Positions 43,497 to 53,621 are shown, counted from the stretch's first letter. The stretch is 64,000 bases of DNA from Salinibacterium sp. SWN167 (GCF_015864665.1 NZ_JADYWU010000003.1:3399-67398); one strand, 5' to 3'. Numbers and translations: made by a program. Notes: generated by a model not told the origin, from the sequence alone.

Positions 43497-44897
43497 CTAA
43501 TAGCGGATAGCGTCGATAACTTTCACTCGAACAGCGACGAGAGCAGGCATGAGGCCTGCCAACGCTCCGACCGCCGCGGATGCCGCGAGCGCGATCAACG
43601 CTGCCTCCAGCGGGAACGGGGGAAGATCTTGAACCCCGGGCGCGATGAGTCCTTGCACCGACGGATTCTGAACGATCACAATCGCGAGGGCGACGCCGAT
43701 GACACCGGCGGCAACCGTCGCGACGACGCTCTCCATCATCACCGCAAAGAACACGCGGCCGGCGGTGGCCCCGAAAGCGCGGCGAACGCCAATTTCCCGT
43801 ACGCGGTATTTGACGGTCACGAGCGAGATATTGACTAGGCCGAGACCGCCAAGCAGCAGAATCAGGCCAGCGATGCCACCGATGACCCATTGCAGGGGCT
43901 CAAGCGGGCTGGGCCCACCCCAGGCGAGATAGTCATTTCGGGTGACGTTCGCCGTCCACCCTTCCCCAAAGTCGCCGGCCATGTCACGCGTGATGATGTC
44001 TTGCAGTTGCGCGGATTGTTCTTCGGGCACCCACAACTCGTAGCTGACGTCTGATTGTTGTCCTGCTGAGGACCCGAGCAGAGCCCGGAATGGCTCCTCC
44101 AGCATCGATAGGGTGAGCCCGGTCGAAAACGGTTCGGGGAGAAAGACTCCGACCACCACGGCAGTGGTAGTGCTTTCCCCTTCCAACTCGATGGTCGGAT
44201 GCGTGCGCAGATCGGGGCGGCCGAGCGCGTCATAAAACTCGTCGTTGATTACAACGGCAGTAGCAAGGCGGTTCCCATCCTCCTCAGTGAGCCAACGCCC
44301 CTCGCCCAGCTCAACGCGATGCATAACGCCATAGGCAGCACTCACTCCCTGCACCGCCGTGAACTGGGTGCCGTTGACGAGGTTGGCGGTGATGCTCCCC
44401 CGCAATAGTGGGGTCGCGTGACTGATCTGGTAGCGCTCGATGATGCTTTCCATGCTGGCAACGAACGTGGACGTGTCAGGATTCTGCGTTCCGCTTGCTT
44501 GGTACGGCGGATACACGGCAAGCGTTGCGGGGCGACCGCTGCCCCGCTCAAACTGTTCCGTCTGGGCTTGGCCGAACACGGTGCCCGCCCCCACGACAGT
44601 GGCGAGCGCACACACCGCAACACCGATCCCGATCAGGCTCAACAAGACACGGGTGCGATTGATGCGCACCTCATCCCACGCTTCAACCACGGCACCGACG
44701 ACACCGCTGACCACGGCACCGCGAGGCTCCTGACGAATTACGGCAAGCTCCGAATTCGGGCGTGCAACGAGTTCAGCGGATGCCGCGGGCCCGGCCGACG
44801 GGCCCGCAGGCTCGCTCGGTGGTTCCGCGGGCTCGCTCGGTGTCTCCACAGGCTCAGCCGGTGAATCCGCAGGTTTTTTCTTGCGCCACCAGCTCAT
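43497..44897 (-). CDS. MacB-like ABC transporter permease
   Basis: 466 residues of the FtsX/MacB_PCD type: an N-terminal cytoplasmic tail rich in Pro-Glu-Ser repeats (about 10-40), then a helix near 78-100. A large extracytoplasmic domain (about 105-330) is followed by three helices (about 345, 395, 435). The stretch IGVRRAFGAT is typical of this family. It overlaps the ATPase stop by 4 bp. With the ATPase and the adaptor it forms an efflux or mechanotransmission trio; the substrate is unknown. Confidence 0.85.
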   Translation of the reverse strand: MSWWRKKKPADSPAEPVETPSEPAEPPSEPAGPSAGPAASAELVARPNSELAVIRQEPRGAVVSGVVGAVVEAWDEVRINRTRVLLSLIGIGVAVCALATVVGAGTVFGQAQTEQFERGSGRPATLAVYPPYQASGTQNPDTSTFVASMESIIERYQISHATPLLRGSITANLVNGTQFTAVQGVSAAYGVMHRVELGEGRWLTEEDGNRLATAVVINDEFYDALGRPDLRTHPTIELEGESTTTAVVVGVFLPEPFSTGLTLSMLEEPFRALLGSSAGQQSDVSYELWVPEEQSAQLQDIITRDMAGDFGEGWTANVTRNDYLAWGGPSPLEPLQWVIGGIAGLILLLGGLGLVNISLVTVKYRVREIGVRRAFGATAGRVFFAVMMESVVATVAAGVIGVALAIVIVQNPSVQGLIAPGVQDLPPFPLEAALIALAASAAVGALAGLMPALVAVRVKVIDAIRY

Positions 44898-45619
44898 AGC
44901 GCAGCCTCCGGCAGGCTCGCGGCAAGCATTTTGCGCACATCAATAGCTTCCAACACACCACCGTCGAGGCGGTAGTGTCTGCGGGCCAGTGCTGCGACAT
45001 TCGGGTCGTGGGTGATGGTGATGAGAGCCGCGCCTGATTGCTCAGCAACGTCATCCAGCAAGGCCATCACCGTTTTGCCCGTTTCGACATCCAGAGCACC
45101 CGTCGGTTCGTCGGCAAGGATCAAGCGGGGGCTGCGAACAAGGGCACGCGCGATAGCAACACGTTGCTGTTCACCGCCCGAGAGCTTCTCCGGCATCGAA
45201 GCCATCCGGTCGCCGAGCCCGACGCGGTCGAGCATCTCTGCGGCGATAGCTTTCCGTCGCCAAAATTGGCGCCCCGAGGCATAGAGCAAAGGGGTCATGA
45301 CATTTTCGAGAGCGGTGCGACCGGCCAAGAGATTGAACTGCTGAAAGATGAAACCCACATCGCTGCCGCGCTTGCGGTCGCGTTTACTGCCCGCGAGCTT
45401 CTCGAGCGGCTCACCGTCGAACACGATGCGACCAGTGGTGGGGTTGTCGATGAGACCGAGAAGATTGAGCAGAGTGGACTTTCCGGAACCCGAACGCCCC
45501 ACAATGCTGATGTGGTCACCCACCTCGACATTGAGAGTGATTCCCTTGAGAATCTCCAGCGTCGAGAAATCAGGCAACTCGACCGAGCGCGTGACGTCAT
45601 CAAGCGAGAGCAATGGCAT
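44894..45619 (-). CDS. MacB-like ABC transporter ATPase (LolD/MacB type)
   Basis: 241 residues from the ATG that shares a base with the adaptor stop (TGATG). Walker [11 protein letters not shown]-loop FIFQQFNLL, signature [11 protein letters not shown], Walker [13 protein letters not shown] and switch His in ITHDPNVA. These residues are diagnostic of the LolD/MacB/FtsE subfamily. Upstream partner is the adaptor, downstream the permease. Confidence 0.9.
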   Translation of the reverse strand: MPLLSLDDVTRSVELPDFSTLEILKGITLNVEVGDHISIVGRSGSGKSTLLNLLGLIDNPTTGRIVFDGEPLEKLAGSKRDRKRGSDVGFIFQQFNLLAGRTALENVMTPLLYASGRQFWRRKAIAAEMLDRVGLGDRMASMPEKLSGGEQQRVAIARALVRSPRLILADEPTGALDVETGKTVMALLDDVAEQSGAALITITHDPNVAALARRHYRLDGGVLEAIDVRKMLAASLPEAAL

Positions 45620-46587
45620 CAGTAGCACACCACTTCAGTGCCTTCGTAGAAACAGTTGTCGGGCAAAGCTTCGTCGCCGGTGGCCTCAGCGCCAGGAACG
45701 AACTGCAAGATGGTATCTCCAACCTCAATCCCCGAGACAACTTCGACGCTAATGCCGTCGTTGAGCCCCAGAACGACTTCCCGCTCCTCCGTCGTGCCAT
45801 CGGGCATCACGAGGTGAACGATGCCGGAAAGGGCAGTGCCTTCCACCGCCGTGATCGGAACGACCATGACGTCTTCGGCAATCCCTCCCGCAATCGTGAT
45901 GTCGGCGGTGAGCCCGGGAAAGACCACGACGTCGCTCGGCACTGTGCACGACACCATTGGCCCGGATGCTGCCTCCGCGCCCCCATCGCTCGTCGAGGCG
46001 AACGTGATGCTGAGCCCCGTGCACGTGAAAGGCGCTGGACCACCGTTGATCGCAACGCTCGCCTCTTTCGGACGATCTACGAGGCGATACAACTGCTCAG
46101 ACGGCACGGTTCCGCTCACGATGTAGGAGGGTGGCGCAACGTTCCCGACCGGGGAGCCCACCTGAAACGATGACCCCACAAGCGCGGTGAAATCAGTGAG
46201 CTTGCCTGTTGCCGGCGCCTCAACAATTTTCCATTGTGTTCCAGATGTTCCGTCGGGGTTGACAACGTCAGCCCGCAACTTCAGGATCTCCTGCCCCTTC
46301 TTCACTGATTGACCGGCAGATACGGCAACTTCGCGTACTTCCCCCGAGAGGGTTGCAGGAATAGGCACCGCAGCCGCAGCGGCAATACTTCCTGCCAGCT
46401 CGACGTCATTGGCGATGGTGCCTGTCACCACTTCGTAGTGCTGTTCTTCGATCGCGACCGTCGGGTATTCGAGGCTGTCGGCGGTGAGTGCATCGCCAAA
46501 GAAGGCGAACTTCACGAGCGCCGCCGCGATAATGGCAAAAATGATCATCCAGATGATGGGAAAGACCCACCTGCGCGCAACACTCAT
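45619..46587 (-). CDS. Efflux adaptor (MacA/HlyD-like) with an N-terminal membrane anchor
   Basis: 322 residues. One membrane helix (about 8-30), then a membrane-fusion-protein fold: a lipoyl-like half (residues about 70-165; LSGEVREVAVSAGQSVKKGQEI) and a beta-barrel (VPITAVEGTALSGIVHLV). A C-terminal CFYEGTEVVCY carries a possible disulfide pair. Such adaptors act in Gram-positive three-component exporters. First gene of the trio, so its expression leads. Confidence 0.83.
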   Translation of the reverse strand: MSVARRWVFPIIWMIIFAIIAAALVKFAFFGDALTADSLEYPTVAIEEQHYEVVTGTIANDVELAGSIAAAAAVPIPATLSGEVREVAVSAGQSVKKGQEILKLRADVVNPDGTSGTQWKIVEAPATGKLTDFTALVGSSFQVGSPVGNVAPPSYIVSGTVPSEQLYRLVDRPKEASVAINGGPAPFTCTGLSITFASTSDGGAEAASGPMVSCTVPSDVVVFPGLTADITIAGGIAEDVMVVPITAVEGTALSGIVHLVMPDGTTEEREVVLGLNDGISVEVVSGIEVGDTILQFVPGAEATGDEALPDNCFYEGTEVVCY

Positions 46588-46744
46588 GTGACATCCCGAC
46601 TCTGAAGACGCTCAGCCGACACAGCCGAGCAATCTTCACATCACACCATCTCGAGCACAGAAAAACAAGCCCACCGTGTGCCCTCGCGCAGACGTCTAAA
46701 ATCCCAACGAGACGAGATCACAAAGGAAAGACTCCGGGCACACA

Positions 46745-46776
46745 AATGGCGCGGAAGCCGAAGCCCCCGCGCCATT
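46745..46776 (-). terminator. Terminator after rnj
   Basis: AATGGCGCGG and CCGCGCCATT arms (10 bp) with a 12-nt loop lie 9 bp beyond the rnj stop on the minus strand. It separates rnj from the efflux trio. Confidence 0.7.
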
Positions 46777-46784
46777 CATAAAAG

Positions 46785-48461
46785 TTACGCCTCGATGATG
46801 ACTGGAACGATCATCGGACGGCGACGGTGCTGAGTATTCACCCAACGCCCCACCGTGCGACGAACCACCTGAGCGAACGCGTGAGTATCGCGCGTTCCGT
46901 TCTCGGCGGCATCCGTCAGTGCCTTGACAACCTGCGGAAGCACGGCGTCGAAGACGCCCTCGTCTTCTGCGAAGCCTCGCGACTGAATCTCGGGCCCGAC
47001 GATGACCTTGCCGGTTTGAGCATCCACCGCAACGAAGATGGAGATGAATCCCTCTTCGGCGAGGATGCGGCGATCCTTGAGATCCGCCTCCGTGATCTCT
47101 CCGACACTCGACCCGTCGACGTAGACGAAACCGAGATCAAGCTGGCCCACGACAGCCGCATGGCCGTCCTTGAGGTCGATGACGGTGCCATCCTCGGCAA
47201 TGATCGTGTTCTCAGCGGGCACGCCCGACTGAATGGCGAGATTCGCGTTGGCGACCAGGTGGCGGTACTCACCGTGAACGGGAAGAACGTTCTTGGGTCG
47301 CAAGATGTTGTAGCAGTAGAGCAATTCGCCTGCAGCAGCGTGACCTGAGACGTGCACCTTGGCGTTGGCCTTGTGCACGACATTGGCACCCAACTTGGTG
47401 AGGCCATTGATGACACGGTAAACCGCGTTCTCGTTGCCGGGGATGAGGCTCGATGCGAGGATGACCGTGTCACCCTGACCGACCTCAATCTGGTGTTCCA
47501 TGTTGGCCATGCGAGCCAGAACAGCCATCGGCTCGCCTTGACTGCCGGTGGACATGTACACGAGCTGGTTGTCGGGGTAGTTGACGGCCTTCTTGGCGTC
47601 TAACAGAACCCCGTCGGGCACCTTGAGGAATCCGAGGTCTGACGCGATGCCCATGTTGCGCACCATAGAACGCCCCATCAGAACAACCTTGCGGTTGTTG
47701 GCGATCGCGGCATCCAACACCTGCTGCACGCGATGGACGTGACTCGAGAAGCTGGCCACGATGACGCGCCGCGGAGCCTTGGCGATGACCGCTTCGAGTA
47801 CTGGGCCGATGTCACGCTCGTTGGGCGTGAAACCGGGAACGTCTGCGTTCGTGGAATCGGAGAGGAAGAGGTCAATTCCCGCTTCGCCGAGTCGTGCGAA
47901 CGCACGAAGGTCGGTGATGCGGTTGTCGAGAGGCAACTGGTCCATCTTGAAGTCACCCGTGTGCAGGACGGTGCCCGCCACAGTGGTGATGGCGACAGCG
48001 AGTGCATCCGGAATCGAGTGATTCACGGCAACGAACTCGAGGTCGAAGGGACCGATCTTCTCTTTCTGGCCCTCGGTGACATTGAGCGTGTATGGCTTGA
48101 TTCGGTGCTCTTTGAGCTTCGCCTCAATCAACGCGAGCGTGAGAGTCGATCCGATCAGCGGGATGTCCTGGCGCAAACGCAAGAGATAAGGAACAGCACC
48201 GATGTGGTCTTCGTGGCCGTGCGTGAGCACAATGCCGAGGATGTCATCGAGACGATCACGAATCGAGCTGAAGTCGGGCAGGATCAGGTCGACTCCGGGC
48301 TGGTGCTCCTCAGGGAACAGGACGCCACAGTCGACGATGAGAATCTTGCCATCAATTTCGAAGGTGGTCATGTTGCGACCGATTTCGCCAAGACCACCGA
48401 TCGGGGTGACACGGAGCGTTCCCGACTCAAGCGCGGGCGGATCAAAAATAGAAACTGGCAT
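46785..48461 (-). CDS. rnj: Ribonuclease J
   Basis: Dual endo- and 5'-3' exoribonuclease of the metallo-beta-lactamase/beta-CASP family, 558 residues. The Zn motif HGHEDHIGA is at 81-89, followed by LHTGDFKMD, LLLSDSTNAD-type motif (LFLSDSTNADVPG) and the beta-CASP motif SHVHRVQQV. The terminal domain ends in RRPMIVPVIIEA. AAGG precedes the ATG. Just upstream of ftsK in the usual actinobacterial order; here the efflux trio lies between. Confidence 0.96.
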   Translation of the reverse strand: MPVSIFDPPALESGTLRVTPIGGLGEIGRNMTTFEIDGKILIVDCGVLFPEEHQPGVDLILPDFSSIRDRLDDILGIVLTHGHEDHIGAVPYLLRLRQDIPLIGSTLTLALIEAKLKEHRIKPYTLNVTEGQKEKIGPFDLEFVAVNHSIPDALAVAITTVAGTVLHTGDFKMDQLPLDNRITDLRAFARLGEAGIDLFLSDSTNADVPGFTPNERDIGPVLEAVIAKAPRRVIVASFSSHVHRVQQVLDAAIANNRKVVLMGRSMVRNMGIASDLGFLKVPDGVLLDAKKAVNYPDNQLVYMSTGSQGEPMAVLARMANMEHQIEVGQGDTVILASSLIPGNENAVYRVINGLTKLGANVVHKANAKVHVSGHAAAGELLYCYNILRPKNVLPVHGEYRHLVANANLAIQSGVPAENTIIAEDGTVIDLKDGHAAVVGQLDLGFVYVDGSSVGEITEADLKDRRILAEEGFISIFVAVDAQTGKVIVGPEIQSRGFAEDEGVFDAVLPQVVKALTDAAENGTRDTHAFAQVVRRTVGRWVNTQHRRRPMIVPVIIEA

Positions 48462-48554
48462 TCAGTACCTTGCAGATAGATGTGTGGGGCCGTCAGCCCC
48501 CGTGCGAAAAATGTGGGCCATGCCCGTGGCAGAGCCTACCCCGCGTGGGTGAAG

Positions 48555-49529
48555 CTAGCGGGTTGCCCCGGCAATCTTGGGCAGGGCTCCCCCAGCCGCG
48601 GCATTGCGGTCAGGGCGAAAGTTGGACAGATCGAGCCCCTCGATACCCGAGACGAGAGCCAACTCGTCTTCGATGAGGGCTGCCTCAGCATCTTCGGGGC
48701 CCACGAGCGGCAAGCGCACGCGCGGGCTCGAGATACGGCCGAGACCGTGAAGGATGTACTTGGCGGCGACCGTGCCAGGTACGTGAGCCATCGCTGCACG
48801 CACGAGCGGCTCGAGAGCTTGGTGGGCGGCCGTTGCGGTTGCAAGGTCGCCAGCATTGACGGCATCCACGATCACGCGGTACGGCGCTGGCGCAATGTTG
48901 ACGGTCACACCGATGAGGCCAGAGGCACCGATCGACAAGTGCGGCAAGACGTTGGAGTCGTCACCCGAGAAGTACATGAGATCAGTTTGGTTGAGCACAC
49001 GGCTTACCTCACTAAAGTCGCCCTTCGCGTCTTTGACGGCCAGGATGTTGGGGTGCTTGGCGGCGCGAAGAATAGTTTCGTAGGTAATCGGGATTCCTGT
49101 GCGGCCGGGAATGTCATACAAGATCACCGGCAAATCGGTCGCGTCCGCGATCATGCGGAAGTGAGTGAGCACACCGGACTGAGTCGGCTTGTTGTAGTAC
49201 GGCGTGACGATCATGACGCCGTCAGCGCCCGCCTTCTCACTCGCTTTGTAGAGTTCGATCGCGTGCGCAGTCTCGTTAGATCCGCCGCCCGTGATGATCT
49301 TGGCACGACCGCCAGAGACCGACTTAGCAACCTCAACGAGCTTGATCTTCTCGGGGTCAGTGAGCGTGCTCGTCTCCCCCGTGGTGCCCGTGACGACGAT
49401 GCCGTCGGCGCCAGAACTGATCACGCTATCGATGTGCTTCTCTACATCGGCCCAATCGACTTCACCCTCAGAGGTGAAGGGCGTAATGAGCGCAACAAGG
49501 ACTTGGCCGAAGGGATTCTCTTTAGTCAC
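48555..49529 (-). CDS. dapA: 4-hydroxy-tetrahydrodipicolinate synthase
   Basis: First committed step of lysine/diaminopimelate synthesis: aspartate semialdehyde plus pyruvate. 324 residues, TIM barrel with the Schiff-base Lys166 in ILAVKDAKGD, the TTGE motif (GTTGETSTL) and Tyr138 in LYDIPGRTGIP. The GTG start is preceded by AGAGGG; TAGCCT lies 6 nt upstream too. It follows folA by 9 bp, so it may be part of the thyA-folA transcript. Confidence 0.96.
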   Translation of the reverse strand: MTKENPFGQVLVALITPFTSEGEVDWADVEKHIDSVISSGADGIVVTGTTGETSTLTDPEKIKLVEVAKSVSGGRAKIITGGGSNETAHAIELYKASEKAGADGVMIVTPYYNKPTQSGVLTHFRMIADATDLPVILYDIPGRTGIPITYETILRAAKHPNILAVKDAKGDFSEVSRVLNQTDLMYFSGDDSNVLPHLSIGASGLIGVTVNIAPAPYRVIVDAVNAGDLATATAAHQALEPLVRAAMAHVPGTVAAKYILHGLGRISSPRVRLPLVGPEDAEAALIEDELALVSGIEGLDLSNFRPDRNAAAGGALPKIAGATR

Positions 49530-49538
49530 CCCTCTAGG

Positions 49539-50099
49539 CTACCGCTGCTGAGGCTCTTGGTTCTCGTAACGCAGAAATCGGTAGCGAAGATCAGTGGCTG
49601 ACGTGTGCCAGCCGTCGACCGGATCGGAGGCGGCGAGCATCCACTCGTCACCGAATTCTGGCGCCACGGTGTCGCCAGCGTAGGTCGCCGCGATCTCGGT
49701 GACTTCTACCCGACTAGCGTGACTGAGAACCGCAGCGAAAATTTCCGCTCCGCCAATAACCCACACGGTGTCGGGTTGCTCAGCTTCGCCCTGTTCAGCG
49801 GATGCCGCAGCCAGCTCAATCGCCGCGTCAACGCTGTGCGCGACTTCGGCTCCGCTCGCGGCCCACGTTTCTTGGCGAGTGACAACGATATTGCGTCGCC
49901 CTGGCAGCGGGCGAAACCGTGGATTCAGGGAATCCCACGTCTTGCGCCCCATGATGACGGGGCTGCCGAGGGTGAGTTCTTTGAAGTGTTTGAGGTCTTC
50001 GGGCAAATGCCACGGCATCGAGCCGTCGTGACCGATGATTCCGCCGGCGGATTGTGCCCAGATCAGGGCGACGGAGAAGGTGCGACCGTTGCCGCTCAC
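49539..50099 (-). CDS. folA: Dihydrofolate reductase
   Basis: Regenerates tetrahydrofolate after thymidylate synthesis; 186 residues. Motifs: [24 protein letters not shown] (catalytic Asp in PEDLKHF), [10 protein letters not shown] and IGGAEIF. The GTG overlaps the thyA stop by 4 bp (GTGA), so the two are coupled, matching their joint role in dTMP synthesis. Intact, unlike the remnant at 2543. Confidence 0.95.
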   Translation of the reverse strand: MSGNGRTFSVALIWAQSAGGIIGHDGSMPWHLPEDLKHFKELTLGSPVIMGRKTWDSLNPRFRPLPGRRNIVVTRQETWAASGAEVAHSVDAAIELAAASAEQGEAEQPDTVWVIGGAEIFAAVLSHASRVEVTEIAATYAGDTVAPEFGDEWMLAASDPVDGWHTSATDLRYRFLRYENQEPQQR

Positions 50100-50905
50100 A
50101 CGGCGACCGGGGCTTTGATGGCCGGGTGGTGCTCGTAGCCGACAATCTCAAAGTCTTCAAAGTTGTAGTCGAAGATGCTCGCTGGCTTCGCAGTGATCGC
50201 CAGCTGCGGTGCCGCAAACGGCTCGCGAGACAACTGTTCTGTCACTTGCTCAACGTGGTTGTCGTAGATGTGGCAGTCGCCGCCCGTCCAGACGAAGTCA
50301 CCGACCTCGAGGCCGGTCTGCTCTGCTACGAGGTGGGTGAGCAGCGCGTAGCTCGCAATGTTGAAGGGCACGCCCAAGAACAGGTCAGCACTGCGCTGGT
50401 AGAGCTGGCAAGACAGCTTGCCGTCGGCGACATAAAACTGGAAGAACGCGTGACACGGCGCGAGAGCCATCTTCGGGATGTCTGCAGGATTCCAGGCCGT
50501 CACGATCAGACGCCGTGAATCGGGGTTGGTCTTGATCTGCTCGATGACCTCGGAGATCTGGTCGATCTGCTCACCAGACGGTGTCGGCCAGGAGCGCCAC
50601 TGAACGCCGTAGACAGGGCCAAGCTCGCCGTCGGCATCCGCCCATTCGTTCCAAATGCTGACACCGTTGTCTCGCAACCACGACACGTTGCTTTCGCCGC
50701 GCAAGAACCACAAGAGTTCGTAGGCGATCGACTTGAAATGCACCCGTTTGGTCGTGATGAGGGGAAACCCCTCGGCGAGATTGAACCGCAACTGGCGCCC
50801 GAACACACTACGGGTGCCTGTGCCGGTGCGGTCGCCCTTAGCTACGCCGTTCGCGAGAGTGTCGCGCAGCAAGTCTTCATATGGGGTTGCAATCGTGGAT
50901 GCCAT
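50096..50905 (-). CDS. thyA: Thymidylate synthase
   Basis: Methylates dUMP to dTMP using methylene-tetrahydrofolate. I start at ATG 50905 (269 residues), the family N-terminus; the frame further upstream is low complexity. Nucleophile Cys151 in [12 protein letters not shown], folate-site VYGVQWRSW and [20 protein letters not shown]. No Shine-Dalgarno, with TACTAT 7 nt upstream: probably leaderless. Confidence 0.97.
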   Translation of the reverse strand: MASTIATPYEDLLRDTLANGVAKGDRTGTGTRSVFGRQLRFNLAEGFPLITTKRVHFKSIAYELLWFLRGESNVSWLRDNGVSIWNEWADADGELGPVYGVQWRSWPTPSGEQIDQISEVIEQIKTNPDSRRLIVTAWNPADIPKMALAPCHAFFQFYVADGKLSCQLYQRSADLFLGVPFNIASYALLTHLVAEQTGLEVGDFVWTGGDCHIYDNHVEQVTEQLSREPFAAPQLAITAKPASIFDYNFEDFEIVGYEHHPAIKAPVAV

Positions 50906-50912
50906 CGAACCA

Positions 50913-50918
50913 ATAGTA
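50913..50918 (-). promoter_or_regulatory. -10 box for leaderless thyA
   Basis: TACTAT on the minus strand lies 7 nt before the ATG. This is the strongest -10 match among the leaderless candidates. Confidence 0.5.
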
Positions 50919-51039
50919 CTGAGTGCACCGCCCGCGGCGCCACGGCTCAGCAGCGCGGCGACCGGCATCGGTTTCACACGGCTTTCTCATGCGCGCTACA
51001 TAGCCAACGCATAGTGTTGAGATCGACGAAAGGACAGCA

Positions 51040-51465
51040 ATGCCTGTTACGAGCGAAGCAACAACTCTCTGGTTCGGCGACCTCTTCAGTGGCAAAGGAA
51101 CCACCTCGTTGGATTCCTCTGATGCCGCAGAATTCCCCGTGACGTGGGCCGCACGATCCGAAGGTCAAGAAGCGACGACAAACCCCGAAGAACTTTTGGG
51201 TGCCGCCCACTCCGCATGCTTTGCAATGGCATTCTCGAACGGTCTAGCCGAGAACGGCACCCCGGCAGAAAGTCTTCAAGTCACTGCCGCCGTGACGTTC
51301 GATCCCGCCGAGGGCATCACCGGGAGCCACCTGCTCGTGAGCGCCAAAGTGGCGGACCTCAGCGATGACGACTTTCAGCGACTGGCAACCGAAGCCAAAG
51401 AAGGCTGCCCCGTCTCACGAGCGCTGACCGGCATCCCCATCACCCTCGAAGCGAGCTTGGCCTAG
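51040..51465 (+). CDS. OsmC-family peroxiredoxin
   Basis: Thiol-dependent organic hydroperoxide reductase; 141 residues. Resolving and peroxidatic cysteines are Cys60 in AAHSACFAMA and Cys123 in KEGCPVSRAL. AAAGGA precedes the ATG. Divergent from thyA across 134 bp and followed after 2 bp by the epimerase gene, so co-transcribed with it. Confidence 0.93.
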   Translation: MPVTSEATTLWFGDLFSGKGTTSLDSSDAAEFPVTWAARSEGQEATTNPEELLGAAHSACFAMAFSNGLAENGTPAESLQVTAAVTFDPAEGITGSHLLVSAKVADLSDDDFQRLATEAKEGCPVSRALTGIPITLEASLA

Positions 51466-51467
51466 CC

Positions 51468-52379
51468 ATGAACGAGTCCGCTCCCCGTCCCCCGATTTCA
51501 CGAGTCCTTGTTGCCGGCGCGTCTGGCTACATCGGAACAGAGCTGGTAGCCCAACTTACCGCTGCGGGATTCGAAGTGATGCAGCTTGTGCGTCGCGAAC
51601 CGACCGCCGAGGGCGAATACGAGTGGGATCCACGATCGGGCACGGTGGATGAACGGGCCATCGAGCGCGCTGACGCCGTCATCAACCTCGCTGGTGCGTC
51701 CACAGGCAAGCTCCCGTGGACGCCCAGCTATAAGCGCGAGATTTTGCGGTCGCGCGTAGACGGCACACGCGCGCTGGCCGAAGCGATTCGGCGCGCCTCG
51801 AATCCGCCCGTCGTGTTTCTCAGCGGGTCGGCCGTTGGTTACTTTGGCAGCCGCCCCGGTGAAGTGCTCACTGATGAGTCAAGCAAGGGAACAGGATTTC
51901 TGAGCGATGTCGTCTACGCGTGGGAGCAAGCGGCGCGACTAACGCCGAGCACCACTCGGCTCGTCATGTTCCGCACCGGAATTGTGGTCGGCCGGGGCGG
52001 AGCATTCACGCCGCTCAACCTCTTGACGCGGTTTGGGGTCGGAAGCCGGCTCGGCAGCGGTGCCCAATACTGGCCATGGATCAGCCTGCACGATGAAGCC
52101 GCGGCTATCGTCCATCTTCTACGCAGCGATTTTGCCGGCGCCGTTTCGCTCGTCGGCCCCACTCCAGCAACCGCTGAAACCATCACAAAAACACTGGCCC
52201 AGAAAATGAAACGGCCACACTGGTTTGTGGTTCCGAGTTTCGCATTCCGGATGCTGGGCGACGCCGGTAAGGACCTCATTTTGGTCGATGAGAACGTTCA
52301 ATCGCCCACGCTAGCCAACACGGGATTCACGTTCCGCCACACCACCATCGAACAGGCCATCGACGCGTTCGTCGAGTAG
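51468..52379 (+). CDS. TIGR01777-family SDR epimerase (YfcH-like)
   Basis: 303 residues. The N-terminal Rossmann motif VAGASGYIGTELVAQL, IERADAVINLAGAS and SGSAVGYFG followed by RTGIVVGRGG are family marks. The C-terminal part (about 180-300) is the DUF1731 domain. Substrate unknown; likely NAD(P)-dependent epimerase/dehydratase. In operon with osmC. Confidence 0.88.
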   Translation: MNESAPRPPISRVLVAGASGYIGTELVAQLTAAGFEVMQLVRREPTAEGEYEWDPRSGTVDERAIERADAVINLAGASTGKLPWTPSYKREILRSRVDGTRALAEAIRRASNPPVVFLSGSAVGYFGSRPGEVLTDESSKGTGFLSDVVYAWEQAARLTPSTTRLVMFRTGIVVGRGGAFTPLNLLTRFGVGSRLGSGAQYWPWISLHDEAAAIVHLLRSDFAGAVSLVGPTPATAETITKTLAQKMKRPHWFVVPSFAFRMLGDAGKDLILVDENVQSPTLANTGFTFRHTTIEQAIDAFVE

Positions 52380-52407
52380 AGGTACTCTCGCCGACCAACG
52401 AAGCTAG

Positions 52408-52863
52408 CTAGGCGGTGGGCGTCGGCTTCGCGCGCGAGAGCGCGATTGCCCGTCGGGTAGCCCAACGAGCCCGCTTGCGGTCGCCGCTGGCGTCATACGC
52501 GAGCCCCAAGCGCAGCCAGGCACGCCATGATTCTGGTGCGGCCTCAGCCTCGGTACGATAGCGGTCGAAGGCGCGATCTGCCGTCGCGGGATCGGGGCGG
52601 CCGCTCGGCAAGAGCTCAACCACCTCATCCGGCAGCGCACCTTCCTCCTCAAGAGTGGTGAGCAGTCGCTCGGCCCGGAAAATGAAAAACAGTTCTGCGG
52701 CGAGCGCCCAAAAACCGATCAGCGGCAGCACGAGCAAAGCCCAGCCCATGACGTTGGCAATGGGCTGATCGATGCGGATGAGCACGATCGAATAGTTGAT
52801 CACGAAGATCATGTAGAGCGCGAGAAGCGCCACCATGACCAGTGCGGCTATGCGTGTTTTCAT
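52408..52863 (-). CDS. Small membrane protein with a TPR-like C-terminus
   Basis: 151 residues with two membrane helices (about 5-25 and 40-60) followed by a helical, Ala/Arg-rich cytoplasmic-looking tail. The tail contains a TPR-like segment (AWLRLGLAYDASGDRKRARWATRRAI, residues about 115-142). The start overlaps the dapB stop (ATGA). Such proteins follow dapB in many Microbacteriaceae; function unknown. Confidence 0.7.
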   Translation of the reverse strand: MKTRIAALVMVALLALYMIFVINYSIVLIRIDQPIANVMGWALLVLPLIGFWALAAELFFIFRAERLLTTLEEEGALPDEVVELLPSGRPDPATADRAFDRYRTEAEAAPESWRAWLRLGLAYDASGDRKRARWATRRAIALSRAKPTPTA

Positions 52864-53615
52864 GCGGAGGGTGCGCCCGATGCTGGTGAGAGGTCTATGA
52901 GTTGGTCGAGACCAACCGTCACGCCGGTAGCGCTGACCACGGCACGGAGCCCCAACAGGATTCCAGCCTCGTAGGAATCTTGCGACATTGTGCGGTGGTC
53001 GATGGTGAGCACTTCGCCGGGACCACCGAAAATGACCTGCTGGTGCGCGATCACTCCCGTCATCCGCAGGCTGTGCACGGGAATGCCAGCCACCTGCTCG
53101 CCCCGGGCGCGCTGATCGACGTGCGGGGCCAACGCCGGGCCACGCTCTGAGCGAGCATCCGCCATGAGCTCGGCGGTGCGCACTGCGGTTCCCGACGGAG
53201 AATCGACCTTGGCGGCGTGATGGCTCTCGATGATTTCGATCGAGTCGAAATAGCGAGCGGCAGCGGTCGCAAAGGACGTCGCGAGGGCCGATCCGACAGA
53301 AAAGTTGGGAATGATAACGACGCCAACCTCGGGAGTCTCCGTCAAGGTTGAGCGCAAGCCCTGAACGCGGTCCTCACTCCAGCCCGACGTGCCAACGAGC
53401 ACGCTCTTGCCATTGCTGATCGCGAAATCGACAACCGAGGGTGAGACACTCGGCTCCGTGACATCCACCACGATGTCTGCCGCGAGCATCTCGCTGAGTT
53501 CAGACCGTGAGTTGAGGGCGGCGACGAGCGAGAAATCAGCAGCAGCCTCTACGACGCCACTGATGTATTTGCCCATGCGACCGGTTGCGCCGACTACCGC
53601 TACTTTCGTTGTCAT
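52860..53615 (-). CDS. dapB: 4-hydroxy-tetrahydrodipicolinate reductase
   Basis: Second step of the diaminopimelate route. 251 residues: Rossmann motif VVGATGRMGKYI (7-18), the SGWSE loop, the catalytic HH pair and KVDSPSGTA (family EXHHXXKXDAPSGTA; here IIESHHAAKVDSPSGTA). C-terminal tetramer segment. ATG start, TAGATT 6 nt upstream, no Shine-Dalgarno: leaderless. Divergent from the GNAT gene. Confidence 0.96.
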   Translation of the reverse strand: MTTKVAVVGATGRMGKYISGVVEAAADFSLVAALNSRSELSEMLAADIVVDVTEPSVSPSVVDFAISNGKSVLVGTSGWSEDRVQGLRSTLTETPEVGVVIIPNFSVGSALATSFATAAARYFDSIEIIESHHAAKVDSPSGTAVRTAELMADARSERGPALAPHVDQRARGEQVAGIPVHSLRMTGVIAHQQVIFGGPGEVLTIDHRTMSQDSYEAGILLGLRAVVSATGVTVGLDQLIDLSPASGAPSA

Positions 53616-53621
53616 TGTTCA

